64,000 nt of DNA from Ectobius pallidus (Eukaryota > Arthropoda > Insecta > Blattodea > Ectobiidae), in contig CAXKWD010000011.1 in NCBI GenBank assembly GCA_964059195.1, positions 36,088,766 to 36,152,765 of the forward strand, written 5' to 3'. This document shows positions 24,371-37,025 of the stretch, piece by piece; within the stretch, counting starts at the first letter, position 1; each line of letters opens with the position of its first letter. Position numbers and translations under genes: made by a program. The notes beneath the pieces are model-generated. The model did no database searches. It was not told the DNA's origin and saw only the letters and a program-made list of their open reading frames with translations.

Positions 24371-25020
24371 CCCACACTGAAGGAAAAACATACCAAAAAA
24401 AATAACCAACCAATGTCTGTAGGGGAGGGGAGATACTCAGAGTCAACTTTGAATTTCTTTCACTATTTGTACAGCCTATGCACAAATAATAATGCAAACA
24501 TAAAAAAGTAAATGTACATAAATAAAAATGGCAAGACGACCTAGTTAATACTTAGACGACATTTCAGATAATCTATTATCTTTCCTGCATTCGGGAAGTG
24601 CTTATTCCCTGAACTGCTCCACGAATATACAGAACCAGCTGTTATGTTTCATTTAAACTTGGTCTAAGGGTCATGATGCGCAATGCCTATTGTTATGATA
24701 ATGAGAAGTCCTTCCTACTTTGTTTGATGAGTCGTCCCCTATCTACGAATACAAGGGAACCCAAATTAAAGAGTCGCGACGCCCAACGAGACGTGAAGTT
24801 CTTGCTCCCACACATCGTAGTCAGACAACAAAAAATCCAGAAATTGATCAGGGTGGTAAAACAGCACTAAAATTGCAAGAATGAGTAATAAACTTTAAAG
24901 AGGGAATGTAAAAAATAATAATAATAATAATAATAAACAGGATGGGAGAAAAGGAAAGCGAGATCAAAAGAAAAAGAAAGTAGATTTGAATGAAAGGAAT
25001 ACCGACAAAAGCAAGCAAGA
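24371..25020. other. Unannotated DNA
   Basis: Contains a short (AAT)n run at about 24916-24936 and nothing else that I recognise. Confidence 0.4.
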
Positions 25021-25023
25021 CGT

Positions 25024-25106
25024 AAGGAAGGAAGGAAGGAAGGAAGGAAGGAAGGAAGGAAGGAAGGAAGGAAGGAAGGAAGGAAGGAAGGAAGGAAGGA
25101 AGGAAG
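25024..25106. repeat. (GGAA)n microsatellite
   Basis: About 20 uninterrupted GGAA units, seen directly. The serine/leucine/proline-rich minus-strand open frame over it is an artefact. Confidence 0.98.
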
Positions 25107-25277
25107 AAGAAATGAATATAGAAAAAGAGGAAAGGGTGATTAGAAAAGAAAGAAGGATGGTATGAAGAAAGACATTATCAAACGACAGAACCATATTAAC
25201 GATAGAACTCTCTCCCTATAAATTGTCAACTTTCGCAGAATTTAAATAAAAAACTGTGTGTAGCGTACCGTCTATAA

Positions 25278-26367
25278 CAGGGGAAGACAGAAGGTTGCTC
25301 TGTGACGTCACTGCTTTCTGCTCTCACTGCTCGCGTTATATCTCTGCGAGGAGTATGTGAAATGGTGGCATCAGTGAACAGGGGGGAAGAGAGGGGCATT
25401 AGTATTGCGGGCAGAGGGAATTTAGGGGGTTAGAACTTACGTAATAAGTGTTTCCGAATTAATGAAACATCAATCGATTTTCTTGATAGTTTATCGGTTA
25501 ATTACAGCACAGTAGTTTAACATATTATAAATAATTCTATTTTACTATTCTGTGAGAACAATTGCCTTTCCACAAAATCTATGTTCTTTGACAAAAATAG
25601 ACAATACTATCATTTGAATTAACATAATTCACTACAATAAAAACAATAAAAAATGAACTTAATTAATTACCATACAAGCTCGTCTGCACCTTAGATAATA
25701 CAAGATTAGAGTAACAATTTTCTGACTTTCCTGTCTCTTTTTTCTTTAACAAGTTTATCAATGTTGGGACGTAATGTTTGAGCAATATTTAATCGAAGAC
25801 TACATTTAGGTTGTGATTTGACAATGTACTTCTTGATTTGAGCTTTGCACATTTCATTAGTGAAAAAAATTGTTCGGCCACATACGTAGATCCAAAATTA
25901 CATAATATTCGTGCGGCAAGTGCATAAGTCTCGGGAATCTGGTTCCAGAGAAATTTCTGTAAAAGTTACCCAAGACCACTTATGTTCGTATTTGTCCTTT
26001 AACAGATAGTCGTCGGATTGTAAGTTTAGCAGTTCCAACTGATACCGGCGAGGAACGTCTTTGACATTAACTGAATATGGGGTAGCAAAAAGTTTAAACA
26101 TTGGAGAAAGGTTTTCCACATCCTGAAACCTGGACTCGAACTGAAGAAGAAGGTTTAGCAGAACTAACACATTCTGCAGAGAGAACACTATCAGGATCGC
26201 GTACTTGCGTTAACTTTGAAAAATGCTCCGTATTTCCAACCAGAAGTTGTAGCTCTAGCGTACTCTAAACACCCCTACTACCGTGCGCTCTTGCTGACGT
26301 CACACACAAGGGATCCGCATGCACTTGCTCCACAAACGTCATCACAAGACGTAGTTGACTTCCCCTG
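25278..26367. mobile_element. Internally deleted hAT element with transposase remnant
   Basis: The ends CAGGGGAAGACAGA and, inverted, CAGGGGAAGTCAAC are flanked by a perfect 8-bp duplication GTCTATAA (25270-25277 and 26368-26375). Both ends have a TGACGTCAC sub-terminal motif. The element is 1,090 bp, well short of a full hAT transposon, and keeps only a broken C-terminal transposase segment on the minus strand. Confidence 0.93.
25730..26260 (-). pseudogene. hAT transposase C-terminal remnant (ZBED/GTF2IRD2-like)
   Basis: Transposase of the flanking hAT element. The 25898-26188 frame reads SRFQDVENLSPMFKLFATPY and then RYQLELLNLQSDDYLLKDK, the pattern seen upstream of the dimerisation domain in hAT proteins of the GTF2IRD2/EPM2AIP1-like group. 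After a frameshift near 25930 it continues as IPETYALAARILCNFGSTYV, AEQFFSLMKCAKLKSR and, after another shift, LNIAQTLRPNIDKLVKEKR. Upstream, a third frame gives LVGNTEHFSKL. The zinc-finger and most of the catalytic region are absent, so the element is non-functional on its own. Confidence 0.85.
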
Positions 26368-26659
26368 GTCTATAAGCAAACTAAATAAACACAGACTTTC
26401 ATGTAGCAAACAGGCCTAATGTATTTTATTCTTGTTAGGCATTCAATACAGCTAGTTTTGAATTAAATAATAGTTTTAAAAAATAATACATACAGTAGAT
26501 TCAATTTTTATTTTATAAGCTAGTGTTGTAATTTTATATCTCAATGTAACCACAATGCTAAGTCTTTCTTGCGGTATTTTTCTTGAAATATCCTCTAATT
26601 AATGTGTTTGGAATCCTAGTAGGAGGAAGAGATGGCCTGAGCTCTTAACAGGCTATATT

Positions 26660-26660
<1 letters not shown>

Positions 26661-26701
<41 letters not shown>
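26661..26701. repeat. (AAT)n microsatellite
   Basis: About 13 AAT units, seen directly. Confidence 0.95.
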
Positions 26702-27894
26702 TAGTAGAATCTCCATGTAATACTTGGTCTGCAGTCCCTTAGTAAATGTGTCCGTATTATGACAAATATAGCCTTCGGGTGAAATGTTATGTTGTCTATT
26801 TTTTTCGCTAATTGTGCCTTTTGTTTCTATATATACTTTTTGCCTTTTTAAAAATATATTTCAGTACTCTCTTAACAGTATTCAAGGATTTTTGTGTTCG
26901 AACGTAGAAATTGGCATTAAGTACCTTTAATAATATTCCCTAATTGAATTTTGTATGGTATGCAAGACCATTATGTTGTACATGGGAAAATTTCAGTTAT
27001 TGAATTTTTAAAAACAGGCTCGGAAGACCCAATTACAAAATAAACTTCATTTCATATTACACAGCCGTACAATCTACAACATTTAAGATTTTAATAACAA
27101 TACAATGTTTTTTTTACAGAAAAATTATAATTTGGAATCTTTAGAGGCCTTTTTCACAAACTTGATAATTCAACTTATGCCCTTTCTCCATTTGTCTTCA
27201 AGGTATTATTTTTATTTTATTGTTTTAATTGCTGATTTCTAAATGAAACAAAAATTCTGTGTGGAAGAAAGGTTAGTTTATCTGTGATTATTATTACTGA
27301 TTAATAAATAGCTATAATTTAATATTTCGAGGTATTTTTTTAATTTACGCCTTTATAGGCGATAAAATGCTTTTTTTAGTGCCTAGCTTCCGATGCCTAG
27401 TAATAATATTTTAACATTGCTAAGCTGACTTCAGGGGCGAAGAACATAGTTTCTATTGTACACCAGGCAGCCTTAAAGGTCGTTACTCTTCTCTCAGCAA
27501 TAAAGAGAGGCGGACTATAAAAGTGAAGTCTGTCAACATTACGCAGTGTCTGTACTGCACGGCACATAGCTTTGAGCCTACCCTGTCTCCCTTTGTCTTA
27601 TAAGTTTAATGTCGTTTTATTCCACAAGCACTAAGTATTTCTGTCATGTGTAAACAAATTACTATATAGAACTTGCGATTACCTCCATGCTAAATTAATG
27701 CATTCCGAGCTTCCTGCAAAGTACTACAATGACATATCTCCCTGAATATTGCAGTAGGATGTGTTGAGCTAATTCTGTAACGTGCTGGTTTAACCTGCGT
27801 GTTAACCCGTGGATGCCTTGGTATTATTTCGAAAACTCCCCTCAAATATTGGGCCGCTATTCTGTTCCTTCCCTTCCAGTACGGTAATTATGGC
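26702..27894. other. Unannotated AT-rich DNA
   Basis: No gene recognised. AGGCTCGGAAG at 27018 and CTTCCGATGCCTA at about 27389 form a weak inverted pair similar to other MITE ends, but without a clear target duplication. Confidence 0.35.
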
Positions 27895-27902
27895 ATTTAT
27901 AA

Positions 27903-28603
27903 CTAGGGCCAGGATTCTTACGTTTTAAATTATATTGTTCCTTGCTAACTAACTGTGATTTTTAACATAATTATCCGTTTCATTGCTATGGCAAGTCACC
28001 TAGTCCAATCTTAAAAAACCTAAACTTGGATAAACAAGACTTTGAAAATAAAAAAATGGCTAAAATTGTTTTAATCAAAATAAATTAACAAACTAAACAT
28101 TACTTTTTTAAATATATACCTACAGTTTGAATCATGCTCATTGTTACCAGAACATTTGTAAGAGAAAACACAGAATTGCATTTTGTAATTTTGTTACCCC
28201 GATGTCCCTAGTTTCTTTAGAAGCTAATTAAATACATTATTAAGAAGCTTACACTTGCAATTTTTTCGCAGTGCTTGCTCAAGCAACGCTCTGAAAGTAA
28301 ACTATTTCAAAAGTTGAATGATTAATTGAAAAACGTTCTTCTTGAGTTTATGTGGTGAAGTTGGAATGTTTTCTATAAACTGTGGAAAATTAAGAAAAGA
28401 ATGTTTGTCTAGTTTTGTGGTTTAGAGCCATGGAAATGGTAAGTAAAAATAAAATGAATATATATGTTTTAATATGTTTATTGTGCGTATTAAAGTGAAA
28501 CTTAAAAATACTTGTCTGAAAATGGTAAAAATTAAAAGAAAACCATTTTAATTATTAAAATTTTCTAATACAGGGTTTATAAAAACCTTCAAGTCCGGCC
28601 CCT
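27903..28603. mobile_element. hAT-type MITE
   Basis: The left end CTAGGGCCAGGATTCTTACG and the inverted right end AGGGGCCGGACTTGAAGG bound ~700 bp of non-coding AT-rich sequence. Flanks ATTTATAA (27895-27902) and ATTTATGA (28604-28611) are a one-mismatch 8-bp duplication. The ends match the TAGGGNCCGGATT family at 18912-20323. Confidence 0.75.
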
Positions 28604-28854
28604 ATTTATGACTGTACTGACAGCATCATCATGTTTTTCGTCCAATAACATTTTTGGGAGACAAAAGCCATGTAAATTGTTTGCCGGTATGACGAAAGCT
28701 CAAATGATTACCGGTACTCCTTTTATAGTAATACAAATAACTAAGGTTGCCTCTTACATTAGGCATGTACATAACCCAGAAAATCATTAGCACAGTGATT
28801 ATAAAAAATAAAAATAAAAAAAAAGCTAAACCCATCTTCTATTTTTCCTCTAAT

Positions 28855-28945
28855 CTCACAGGTGAGGATAATCCCTACCCAGAAAACTTAAACTAGGGCT
28901 CATTGGGTGAGAGCGAACGCATCCCCTACGTCAGAGCAACAGTAC
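28855..28945 (-). mobile_element. SINE head fragment
   Basis: The minus strand reads GACGTAGGGGATGCGTTCGC, matching the A-box region of the SINE at 13300-13602, followed by a diverged body. The B box is degraded. It is a short relic. Confidence 0.5.
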
Positions 28946-29231
28946 TAAAATAATCACGTGGTCGATATTAAAATTGAGCTCAGGAAAGAAGCACATTGAA
29001 ACAATATGCTAATATTAATACAATCTCCTATTATGAGCAGGGAAATCAGGCTATCTTGATAGTCTTTGTTTTAAAGCAATATAGGGACAGCAATATTATC
29101 ACTTAAGCAGTAACGCGTTTACACTATAATTAATAATTACTAATAGTACATATTAAATGAGCTACCCAAAAATTTCTGCCTTTCGTTTACAGAAGTTGGA
29201 AAATTCTCCTAATTTTTAAAAATCAACGTCC

Positions 29232-29440
29232 TTAGTGTTGAGTGGTTGCCTAAGATCCACGGGTTTCGAGTTCAAACCCGACAGAGGGGATGGAATTCTT
29301 TAGATATAAAATCATAGCATGCCTTCCTAAGAGTTTGGAATAAAGCCACTGATACAGGGTCTCAGAATCAGGGCAAGGAATTCAAAGGGATATCAGGGGG
29401 CAAAATTACTGTTTCAGATACAGGCTACAACCCTAACCAG
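29232..29440 (+). mobile_element. tRNA-derived SINE (plus orientation)
   Basis: The plus strand has GTGTTGAGTGGTTGCCTAAG (A-box-like) and TTTCGAGTTCAAACCCGACA (strong B box), followed by a non-tRNA body. Promoter spacing fits a tRNA head. No cloverleaf acceptor stem is evident, so it is not a functional tRNA gene. Confidence 0.65.
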
Positions 29441-29789
29441 TTTTAAAGCTCATGCTGACTCGATTGTAAGGCTACAACCATGTTAAGAAACACGGCACTT
29501 CTTTTACCCCCTCCCAACCCTAAGACATCATAGGAATTGTATAAAACAGAAATACTGACAACTTATTAATAATAAATTCAAGTAATCTGAATTTTTATAG
29601 GAGTTATGATGAAGTGTAATTTGGATGCATAATACATCCAGCTAGATAATGAAAAATTTTGCTTTACAACTTAATGGAAGACAAAGGGCCTACAAGTTTT
29701 CTTTCTCGCGACAACTACATTCCGAAGAACAAATTTTCATTTTCCAATCTTCATCTTTTCAGATCTCTCACTAAAAGCTAATGATCGTA

Positions 29790-30060
29790 AATGAGTTTGT
29801 TTATATACATATTGCAGTATGTAAACAAACCCATCAAGCACCTGGTGCACTTGTCAAGAGAGGCAGGGGAAGCGATTAAACGTCAAACTGAAGCAAGTCG
29901 TCGCCACCACTCCATAACCCGTATGGGGCGATTGACTCCTTTCTTTGTCTTCCAAAAAGCTGGCAACCGAGCATATACCCGGTCGCCTACTCTCTACCCT
30001 GCTAGCAGGCTATGTTGCCTTGTCTCCGCCAAACAGGTGTAGATTGTATGGGTCGTAGCA
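29790..30060. other. GC-richer island, unassigned
   Basis: The base composition is richer in GC than its surroundings and the plus strand is open at 29791-30042. The predicted peptide shows no domain I recognise. The stretch lies just downstream (minus-strand sense) of the kinase first exon, so it could be intronic repeat or regulatory sequence. Confidence 0.3.
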
Positions 30061-30386
30061 CGAACAACGGGAAGCTGTCAAAATTATACTCTCGAGAATC
30101 ACAAATCACGATTAATTTCAAAACATAACATAGTTCATAAAATGAAAACCCGAATTACAACGTAGGTCTACTGTGTACAAACTTTAAAAAAAAATCGAAA
30201 ATAATTTTTTTGAAAAGAAACATTAACATGGTATTTTACAGCTTGCTTAAACTGAATTACTCTTTTAGGATAGTAGGGAAACTTGCTTATTTTCTGTCAA
30301 CACTAAGAGGCCAAATAATGTAGCAGCGGACATGTAACATAACCTGTAAAAAATATCCAGAATATGTGAATAGTATATTCATTTAC

Positions 30387-30611
30387 CTTTCCCAGGAACT
30401 TCCCCTTCAGATAGGTGGTTCTCGTAGAAGGATCCACGATATATACTGATGATTCAGGATCACTACCCTTGTTACTGACATAATGAGGGTCCTTATTAAG
30501 TCCGGCAATTCCTGAGTCCAAAGAATCATTATTACAATATCTTTTGTCCGATTTCCAGCCCACAGGAGGAACACTACTTACGTCTCTACACTTTTCAATG
30601 TTCGAATTCAT
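30387..30611 (-). CDS. Polo-like kinase, first coding exon (partial gene)
   Basis: Seventy-five codons from an ATG at 30611 to a splice donor (AAG|GTAAAT) at 30387. The last ~20 residues, VYIVDPSTRTTYLKGKFLGK, match the conserved lead-in to the polo-like kinase domain. In that family this is followed by GGFA..., the rest of the ATP-binding glycine loop, so the exon boundary splits the loop. The preceding ~50 residues are a Ser/Asn-rich leader with no domain. Polo-like kinases are cytosolic/centrosomal Ser/Thr kinases acting in mitosis or, for the PLK2/3 branch, in stress signalling. I cannot assign the branch from one exon. The remaining kinase and polo-box exons were not found; they should lie at lower coordinates on this strand or beyond the window. 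A retrocopy is unlikely because a donor is present. Confidence 0.6.
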
Positions 30612-30800
30612 TGTGTAAAATTACTGTTAATAAATTCTTCCCGATCACTACAAACTTTACTAAACGCCCATTGTTAATACCACCTCGGCGCACACAACCT
30701 CCCTCTCGCCTTGATAACACTAGACTGCCTGCCTGAATGAGAGCCAGTTTGGTTCTGTGATGACCACAAGATTGCACGGCGCTACCGTGACTCAAGAAAC
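30612..30800 (-). promoter_or_regulatory. Likely 5' UTR / promoter-proximal region of the kinase gene
   Basis: A GC-richer stretch immediately upstream of the predicted ATG, followed at higher coordinates by AT-rich DNA. The placement fits a 5' UTR or proximal promoter, but no TATA box or initiator was convincingly recognised. The overlapping open frame at 30595-30795 is best read as untranslated leader. Confidence 0.35.
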
Positions 30801-32640
30801 AGGGATATCAACCTACGCAAAAGAAGACGAATGGAATTCGCGAATTTATTACAATATAATAGTCAAATTTGACTCATATCTGTTAACATTGTTTTATCAC
30901 TTATTTCTGACGTAAAATTCTAACGAACATTGTCGTAACACATCTTAAAATGGGACAAATTGTTTAAAATAAAACATATCTCAACTAAGCTTATAACTTC
31001 AAATCAATATGCCGACCAAAATAAAGCAAAAATGGCGGCTATTTCAAATAATACAAAGGGGACATTTTGAAGGCTCACTGGATCAGTATCAGAAATAAAA
31101 TGAAACTACATAAAGCCAGAATAGTTAAAGCTACCTAATTCACATGAGCTGTTAAATTAATCTCTAAATGCTTACCTACGTTAATACTTCAAATCTGAAG
31201 TACACATACCAAAGTGGAAAGATAACCAGGCTGCACCAGTTGTAAATTTGTGACCGCTCACGTACTGTATTTAAATTCAATTGGTACTCTTGTGTCATTT
31301 TAATAAAACTCTAAAATTTTATGAGCCAATATTTTGAAAATGATAGATAAGGGAAAACTTATTGATGACAGATTCTGGAGTCTGTATTAGAAATGTATAA
31401 TAATAATAATAATAATAATGATAAGAATAATAATCACACTATTAATGATAGTGGAGGCTATCAGTCATTTTCATCGCTGCATGAACTTTAACGTGTAAGA
31501 AAATTTTTATTTTATCTCACCTATATTTTGAAATTTTTAATGAATTTTAGTGACCTATTCCATTTATATGACACGTGTTTGATATTGACCAATAACGTTT
31601 AGCAATTCATAATCACAGTAATCACAATCATTTATTTTATAATATGCTTCCTATGGTCACAAGGATGCAATTTTATCTGATAAATGTCAGCTCATTACTG
31701 ACACATAAGGTATCAATGTACAGTGATTAATACATCACATTTTGCCAGTGAAGAGAATGAAAATACTTTACTTGGTACAACATAACTTATTTAGAAATTG
31801 AAATAATATAAATGTTCATCGATTTAATCACAATTTTGATTTGGTGGAAGCCAGTTTGTGAACTTAGTAATTTAGATGTAGTTTTATATTAATTTTATTT
31901 TTAGATACGTATTAGACTTTGTCTATTGCTGTAATGGCCTAACGACAATTAAATTTATTTATTATTATTTGTTTACTCTGAGGAGGGTCAGGTAGAAAGA
32001 AAAATCACTGTACATAATTTTTGTTTACAATATATTATATTTTTTTATTTTAATAGTGAGGTGGCTTTTGTCATCAAACTGTAAAGAATTAGTAAAAAAC
32101 TTTCAGTAATGTCTTACTCAAGACATTCTTTTTCACACTATAGATATGTCTACTGGAAGGTTTGAGGAGGTCTATAGGAATTGAATGGATTTGGATAGTT
32201 CTTTGGTGCAGCATAAGCACAAGTATTAAGAAGTGCACCCTATTCATTTCAAAACTTATTTTCATTATGACACAGGTGTGGTATCGATTATTATTGAACA
32301 AGGAATGATCTCAAGACCTTGAGAATAACAGCTGAAGACTGGAAAATAATCAACCTGTATTTAAAATAAAATAAATTCTGTTCGTGTCAATTTTAATTTC
32401 ATACTGAAATACTAACTCCTATGGGTTTGTCGCATACAGTGTGGGCAAACCGTGCCCATTGCGGGAGCCAGTAGCAGTAGATCCTGTAACATGATGAAAT
32501 TGCCGAATAACGATTTGAGTTATTAGTTGAGTGAGATATTAATAGTTCTCGGCTACCGAGTACCGAGATCTCACATTCCAAGTTCTTGGATCATGCATTC
32601 ATCAGAGAACTTTTCATTTGAAGGATAATTTGATTCTTTA
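30801..32640. other. Unannotated AT-rich intergenic DNA
   Basis: Between the kinase exon and a SINE. It includes a short (AAT)n run near 31399-31418. No gene seen. Confidence 0.4.
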
Positions 32641-32647
32641 TATTACT

Positions 32648-32797
32648 CAAGATCCCGCGAGAGGCAATGGCAAATCCATGGTATCACCCTTGCCTGAATC
32701 ACCTCGGACGAGTCGTGGTCATCACCCCACGGCTTCATCCTGGGTCTGGACCTGCCTTCGGGCAGAACACTCATCATCATCATCATCATTACTCAAG
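32648..32797 (+). mobile_element. 5'-truncated SINE with (ATC)n tail
   Basis: Matches the 3' half of the SINE at 37026-37312: CGCGAGAGGCAATGGCAAAT, GGACGAGTCGTGGTCATCAC and GGCTTCATCCTGGGTCTGGA, ending in (ATC)n. The tRNA head is missing. It is a 5'-truncated copy, as expected for target-primed reverse transcription. Confidence 0.8.
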
Positions 32798-33769
32798 AAC
32801 AGATTATTCGATTTTTAAAATCATCTGATTCTGCCCATCACTAAATAAGAGATTTCATCACAATGATGCAAAGTAGGCTACTGTTAAACAATGTCTTTTG
32901 AAAAATAGAAGAAGTCAACAAATTTATATCTAAGCAAAACCACAGTTGGTTTTTGAAAATATCTCTAGAATTAATATATATATATATATATAAAGGACCA
33001 ATTCGTTCTTGGTTTAAAACTATGGAATTCAGATATACATGGTGCCAAAATTTGTTTTCAATAACCACAGTAAGAAAAGAACGCTATGTATGTTGTAGAA
33101 GGGAACGATAAATCAAATTTCCTACAATCATAAATCCTATATTATATGGCAAAATTACAATCATAATGTACAAACAACATGATGCAAAAATATAATTTGG
33201 CATAACTATCTATGCCTTTAACAAATTACTCTCATAAAAACAACTTAACAAGTCACTAAAAGTTGGGTTAATTCTCTTCCAGAATATCAGTTGAAAAACA
33301 GATAAATAAAAGTTAAAATAACAACTAGTAATGACAATGCAACAGCACAGATTCATCAACTGGATTCAGCTAAGAGAAATGTCACTGGACAATTTTAAAA
33401 GGCAACAGTATTTCAAAATTGTTACATCATGTAAAATGTTTCCATTAAATTTATTATAAGCATCCTTTTACTTGTATGCCTTCCTTTGGCTTATTATATC
33501 AATAGCTAATATTGGGAATAATATAGAGTGAAATCACAAAATATTGGTTCATTCTTACACATGACACACAACTTCATCACTTGAGGGTAAATACCTAACA
33601 ATGTGTTTCAGGAGCAAATCCTCCACCCTAAAGTAATCATTGCTCATAGAGATACTTCGTAATCACTCTGGTGGTGGATGAATGCATTTTCTAATCACAG
33701 TTTTCTGCTCGAATATGAATTGCATGGTGCTACATTCCACAAACAGACAGGGCCTGCCATTAGAATGCT
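32798..33769. other. Unannotated AT-rich DNA
   Basis: Contains an (AT)n run at about 32972-32993. No gene recognised. Confidence 0.4.
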
Positions 33770-33905
33770 CTATCATTTACCTCCATCTTTCGGCTTCAGT
33801 AATAGATGGCAGGATTAGGGGCATATGGTCAATACCCTGACTCCCATACTTTCCCCGAAGTATTAATTCTTCAGGCTTCTCTACCTGTTTTACAACCGTT
33901 CATTC
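33770..33905 (-). mobile_element. SINE body fragment
   Basis: AGATGGCAGGATTAGGGGCA and the following TATGGTCAATACCCTGACTC match the body of the SINE at 54545-54892 (AGATGGCAGGATTGGGGGCA). Minus orientation, no head. Confidence 0.6.
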
Positions 33906-36900
33906 TCATATCCTTCCTCCCAAAAAAGTGCTGGTATTGCTGACTTACCAGTTTAATATTTCTAAAGATTTATTGAATTTAGTTTCAACATTCTCTCATG
34001 AGACTCAAAACTATAATAGTGAATTTTAGTTAATTTTCTTTAGTGACATGCTAAAAAAAAAGTGACTCTTAGTTGAAAACGTAACCAGGTATGAGTCCTG
34101 CTGCAGTCATTTTCATTTATGATAAAGACTATAAGACCAAACAGAGATGTTGAAACTACATAATGTGTTCTTTAAAATTTCAAAATTCTGACAAATTCTA
34201 ACAAACAGAAGTCAACACTGGAAGAACGTTTTTGGGAACAAAGAAATGAGATTGATTAGGTTTCATTGCTCAAACAGAAACAGGAACAACATGAATTAAC
34301 ACTTTGAGGATGAAGCTCAACCTATCCTCGAGACAGCTGAAAGCTGCAAGTAGACCAAGCCCAGGTAGAGAATGGACTATCATATTTAATAACTGTATAC
34401 TTTGTTATGGCTCCACCCCATGCGGAATGTTAACTGCTGAAAATGGTGGCTATGGCCATGAAACTGGTTCAGATAAAGTACACTAAAAGTGAATTTTAGT
34501 CTAATTTCAACTCCCAATATAATTATTCTGTTATATGACTACACTTACAGTACAATTTAAAGTTGTTTTTATGTTTCCACAAGGTATTTCCCTCTCAATA
34601 TTTAGTTGTGCACACACACTTCTGTTGCTTTCATGTATCATTTAGCTTTGTTTGTCTGAACAATTGCTCAAGTTCATGTAATGAAGATGTAAAATACCTG
34701 CAATTCTTTTTACTTCTAATTTTGAACATGTATAAACAAATGTCCCTCTTAGTCTGTGCCCAGTCTATTTATCTACATTATAAATTATACAAAAATGGTC
34801 ACTGAAGTATCCTCTTACATAATCTGTAATGATTTTATGAAAATACCTGGTATACTTTTAACAATGGCAGTCTGAAAAAGTGAAAAATTGGATGAGCTTT
34901 CTGGCACACATAGCTCGTAAAATGGCCGGTCTCCAAAGTGTTACTGGTCTGAGAGAAAGCTGTCACATCTGACGATGGGAACAACAGCTCCCAAAACACA
35001 TTCTTAGGTAGTAATCATTAAGTGAAAGATTTACGCATGTTATGTGCAAAATTTAACCATTGTAAAATACTAAATTGTAAAGTTCTAAAACAAAAAGGAA
35101 AATAATTTTTCATAAGTTACAATAATTAGGATTCTAGCCAGAACAAAGTTATTTCATTGCATTCATTTCCAATTGAAGAGTCCACTGGAAAAACCTCGTA
35201 AGTCACATTTTACTATTTTTGAGAAAAAATTGGAAGTTTCAAGACTCCATGTTTCACATAAATAAATCAAACAAGTTTAAAAATGCATCATAGGCCAATA
35301 GGCAGATTATCAAACCGAAGTTCCTCTCAGCAATGGCTTTTTTCCCCCCAAGATGTTTACTTACTACACAGTGTAGACATGTATAAAGCAAAACATTTTC
35401 CATACTAATCACTGGACTTAACAGATTATTCTCTGTTTCACTAAGACTTGTCAGATTTCCCCTGTATACTTTTTAAAAATATCTATATTTCTCTGGACTT
35501 ATCAGAATATTATTGTGTTCAGTAGTACCACACAAAACTACATTCACTGAACTATCCGATGAGAATGAAAACAGAAATTTAACAGAATTGGAATAATCAG
35601 GTTTTTCCCATGGACACTTTAATTATTTTCAAGAAATAGAATACTGCTGTATCACAGCTTGCAATACAACAGTACATTCTATATCATATTCATAACACAA
35701 CATTTATAAATGTATATAGTAAGATTGAAAAAATATTCAGTAGAAAACTACTCACTCTAGAACATGATTCATTAAATATAACAACAACAGTTAGAATGCT
35801 ATCAATGAGGAATTTTTAACATCCAACTTATAATGTATCTGTTCAAACCTGAAAGTAAAGGCCAATCTTCACATTCAAATATGTAAAAGTGTTTTTATAC
35901 TCCTAAAAATATTTAACACCAACAACAATAAATTATTTTGTTCGACAGTAGGCCTACTAATGTAGTCCATTAAAAGACTGGTGGCGTAGCAATGGTCTCA
36001 ACATATTCTTTTAAAGCGTAAATATTAATTCAAATTTAAAAATTGTATATGTAGTCTACTAAAGCAAACAGTACTCAAATATGTTGATAAATATAGTACA
36101 AGTAGATTAACAGAAGCAGAAAAATATTCTTAAACAACAGCGAAAATCTGAACTTAGGTTTATGGAATATTCTTATTTCTTCATCGGTTATCAGTCAAAT
36201 TGATTGTAGTAAAATAAAAAATAAAAATAATTATAATAATAATAATAAAAAATTAAAAAAAAAACGCTTTAGCTCAGGGAACAAAATCCCAGGTCCAAAA
36301 TGTGTCTGTTTATATAAGCCTGAAGACTTGTTGAGGGCCAATTAATCCATTCTCTTAATATTTTATTCCTCCACCACATAGTAACTCTGTGTGAGGATTT
36401 GTGTACTCCTTTTAAAGCTATTTTTTAAAAAGTGGCAGGACAGAATTCAAATTGTGGAAAAATGCCTCTGTTCCTTTTTTTAAACACATACTTAATATTT
36501 TTAAGTCATGAGAACATTTTTAATCTTTTGTAACAAAGAACGAATTTTCAAATATAGGCTATATTCATAAAATTTATATATATATCTACCTATTTCAGCT
36601 TATGTCTCTATAGTAAAATCACAGAAATGGTTCTTGATATATTTTTGTTTTTTATAATGAAATATAAAACTTTAAGATTAACACATCAAAAGTTGTGACA
36701 TGCATTATCATTTGCTATTGTTTGAAAAGATAAAAAGAAAAAACATTTAAAAAATTCCCCTATGTATCTAAATTTGTAACTCCAGGTGCCACCAGATGGA
36801 TTTTATATCCATGACGAAGTTCTCACATTTCTCATGCTTTGATCTGTTTACTTTCCCTGAGAAAATATAGGGAAATGTAGAATTTGATCACAATCAAGCA

Positions 36901-37025
36901 AATAGATAACCATGAATCAACACCAAGAATCACTTCTAACAAGGGATCCATATGGATTGTAATGTCGAAACCTACCCTTAAATTTTGCACATCGATAGGT
37001 CTTCATTATAGATGGACACCTGCAC
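33906..37025. other. Unannotated AT-rich DNA
   Basis: Long non-coding stretch with A/T-rich low complexity at 36215-36265. It is unusually free of recognisable transposons for this window. It could include 3' UTR or downstream sequence of the EDEM1-type gene, but the sequence does not prove this. Confidence 0.35.

Noticed and set aside
24964..25194. Open frame on the minus strand with repeated SFLP units
   Set aside because: It is a read-through of the (GGAA)n microsatellite.
27015..27401. Possible MITE with AGGCTCGGAAG / CTTCCGATGCCTA ends
   Set aside because: The ends pair weakly and no 8-bp or other target duplication was found.
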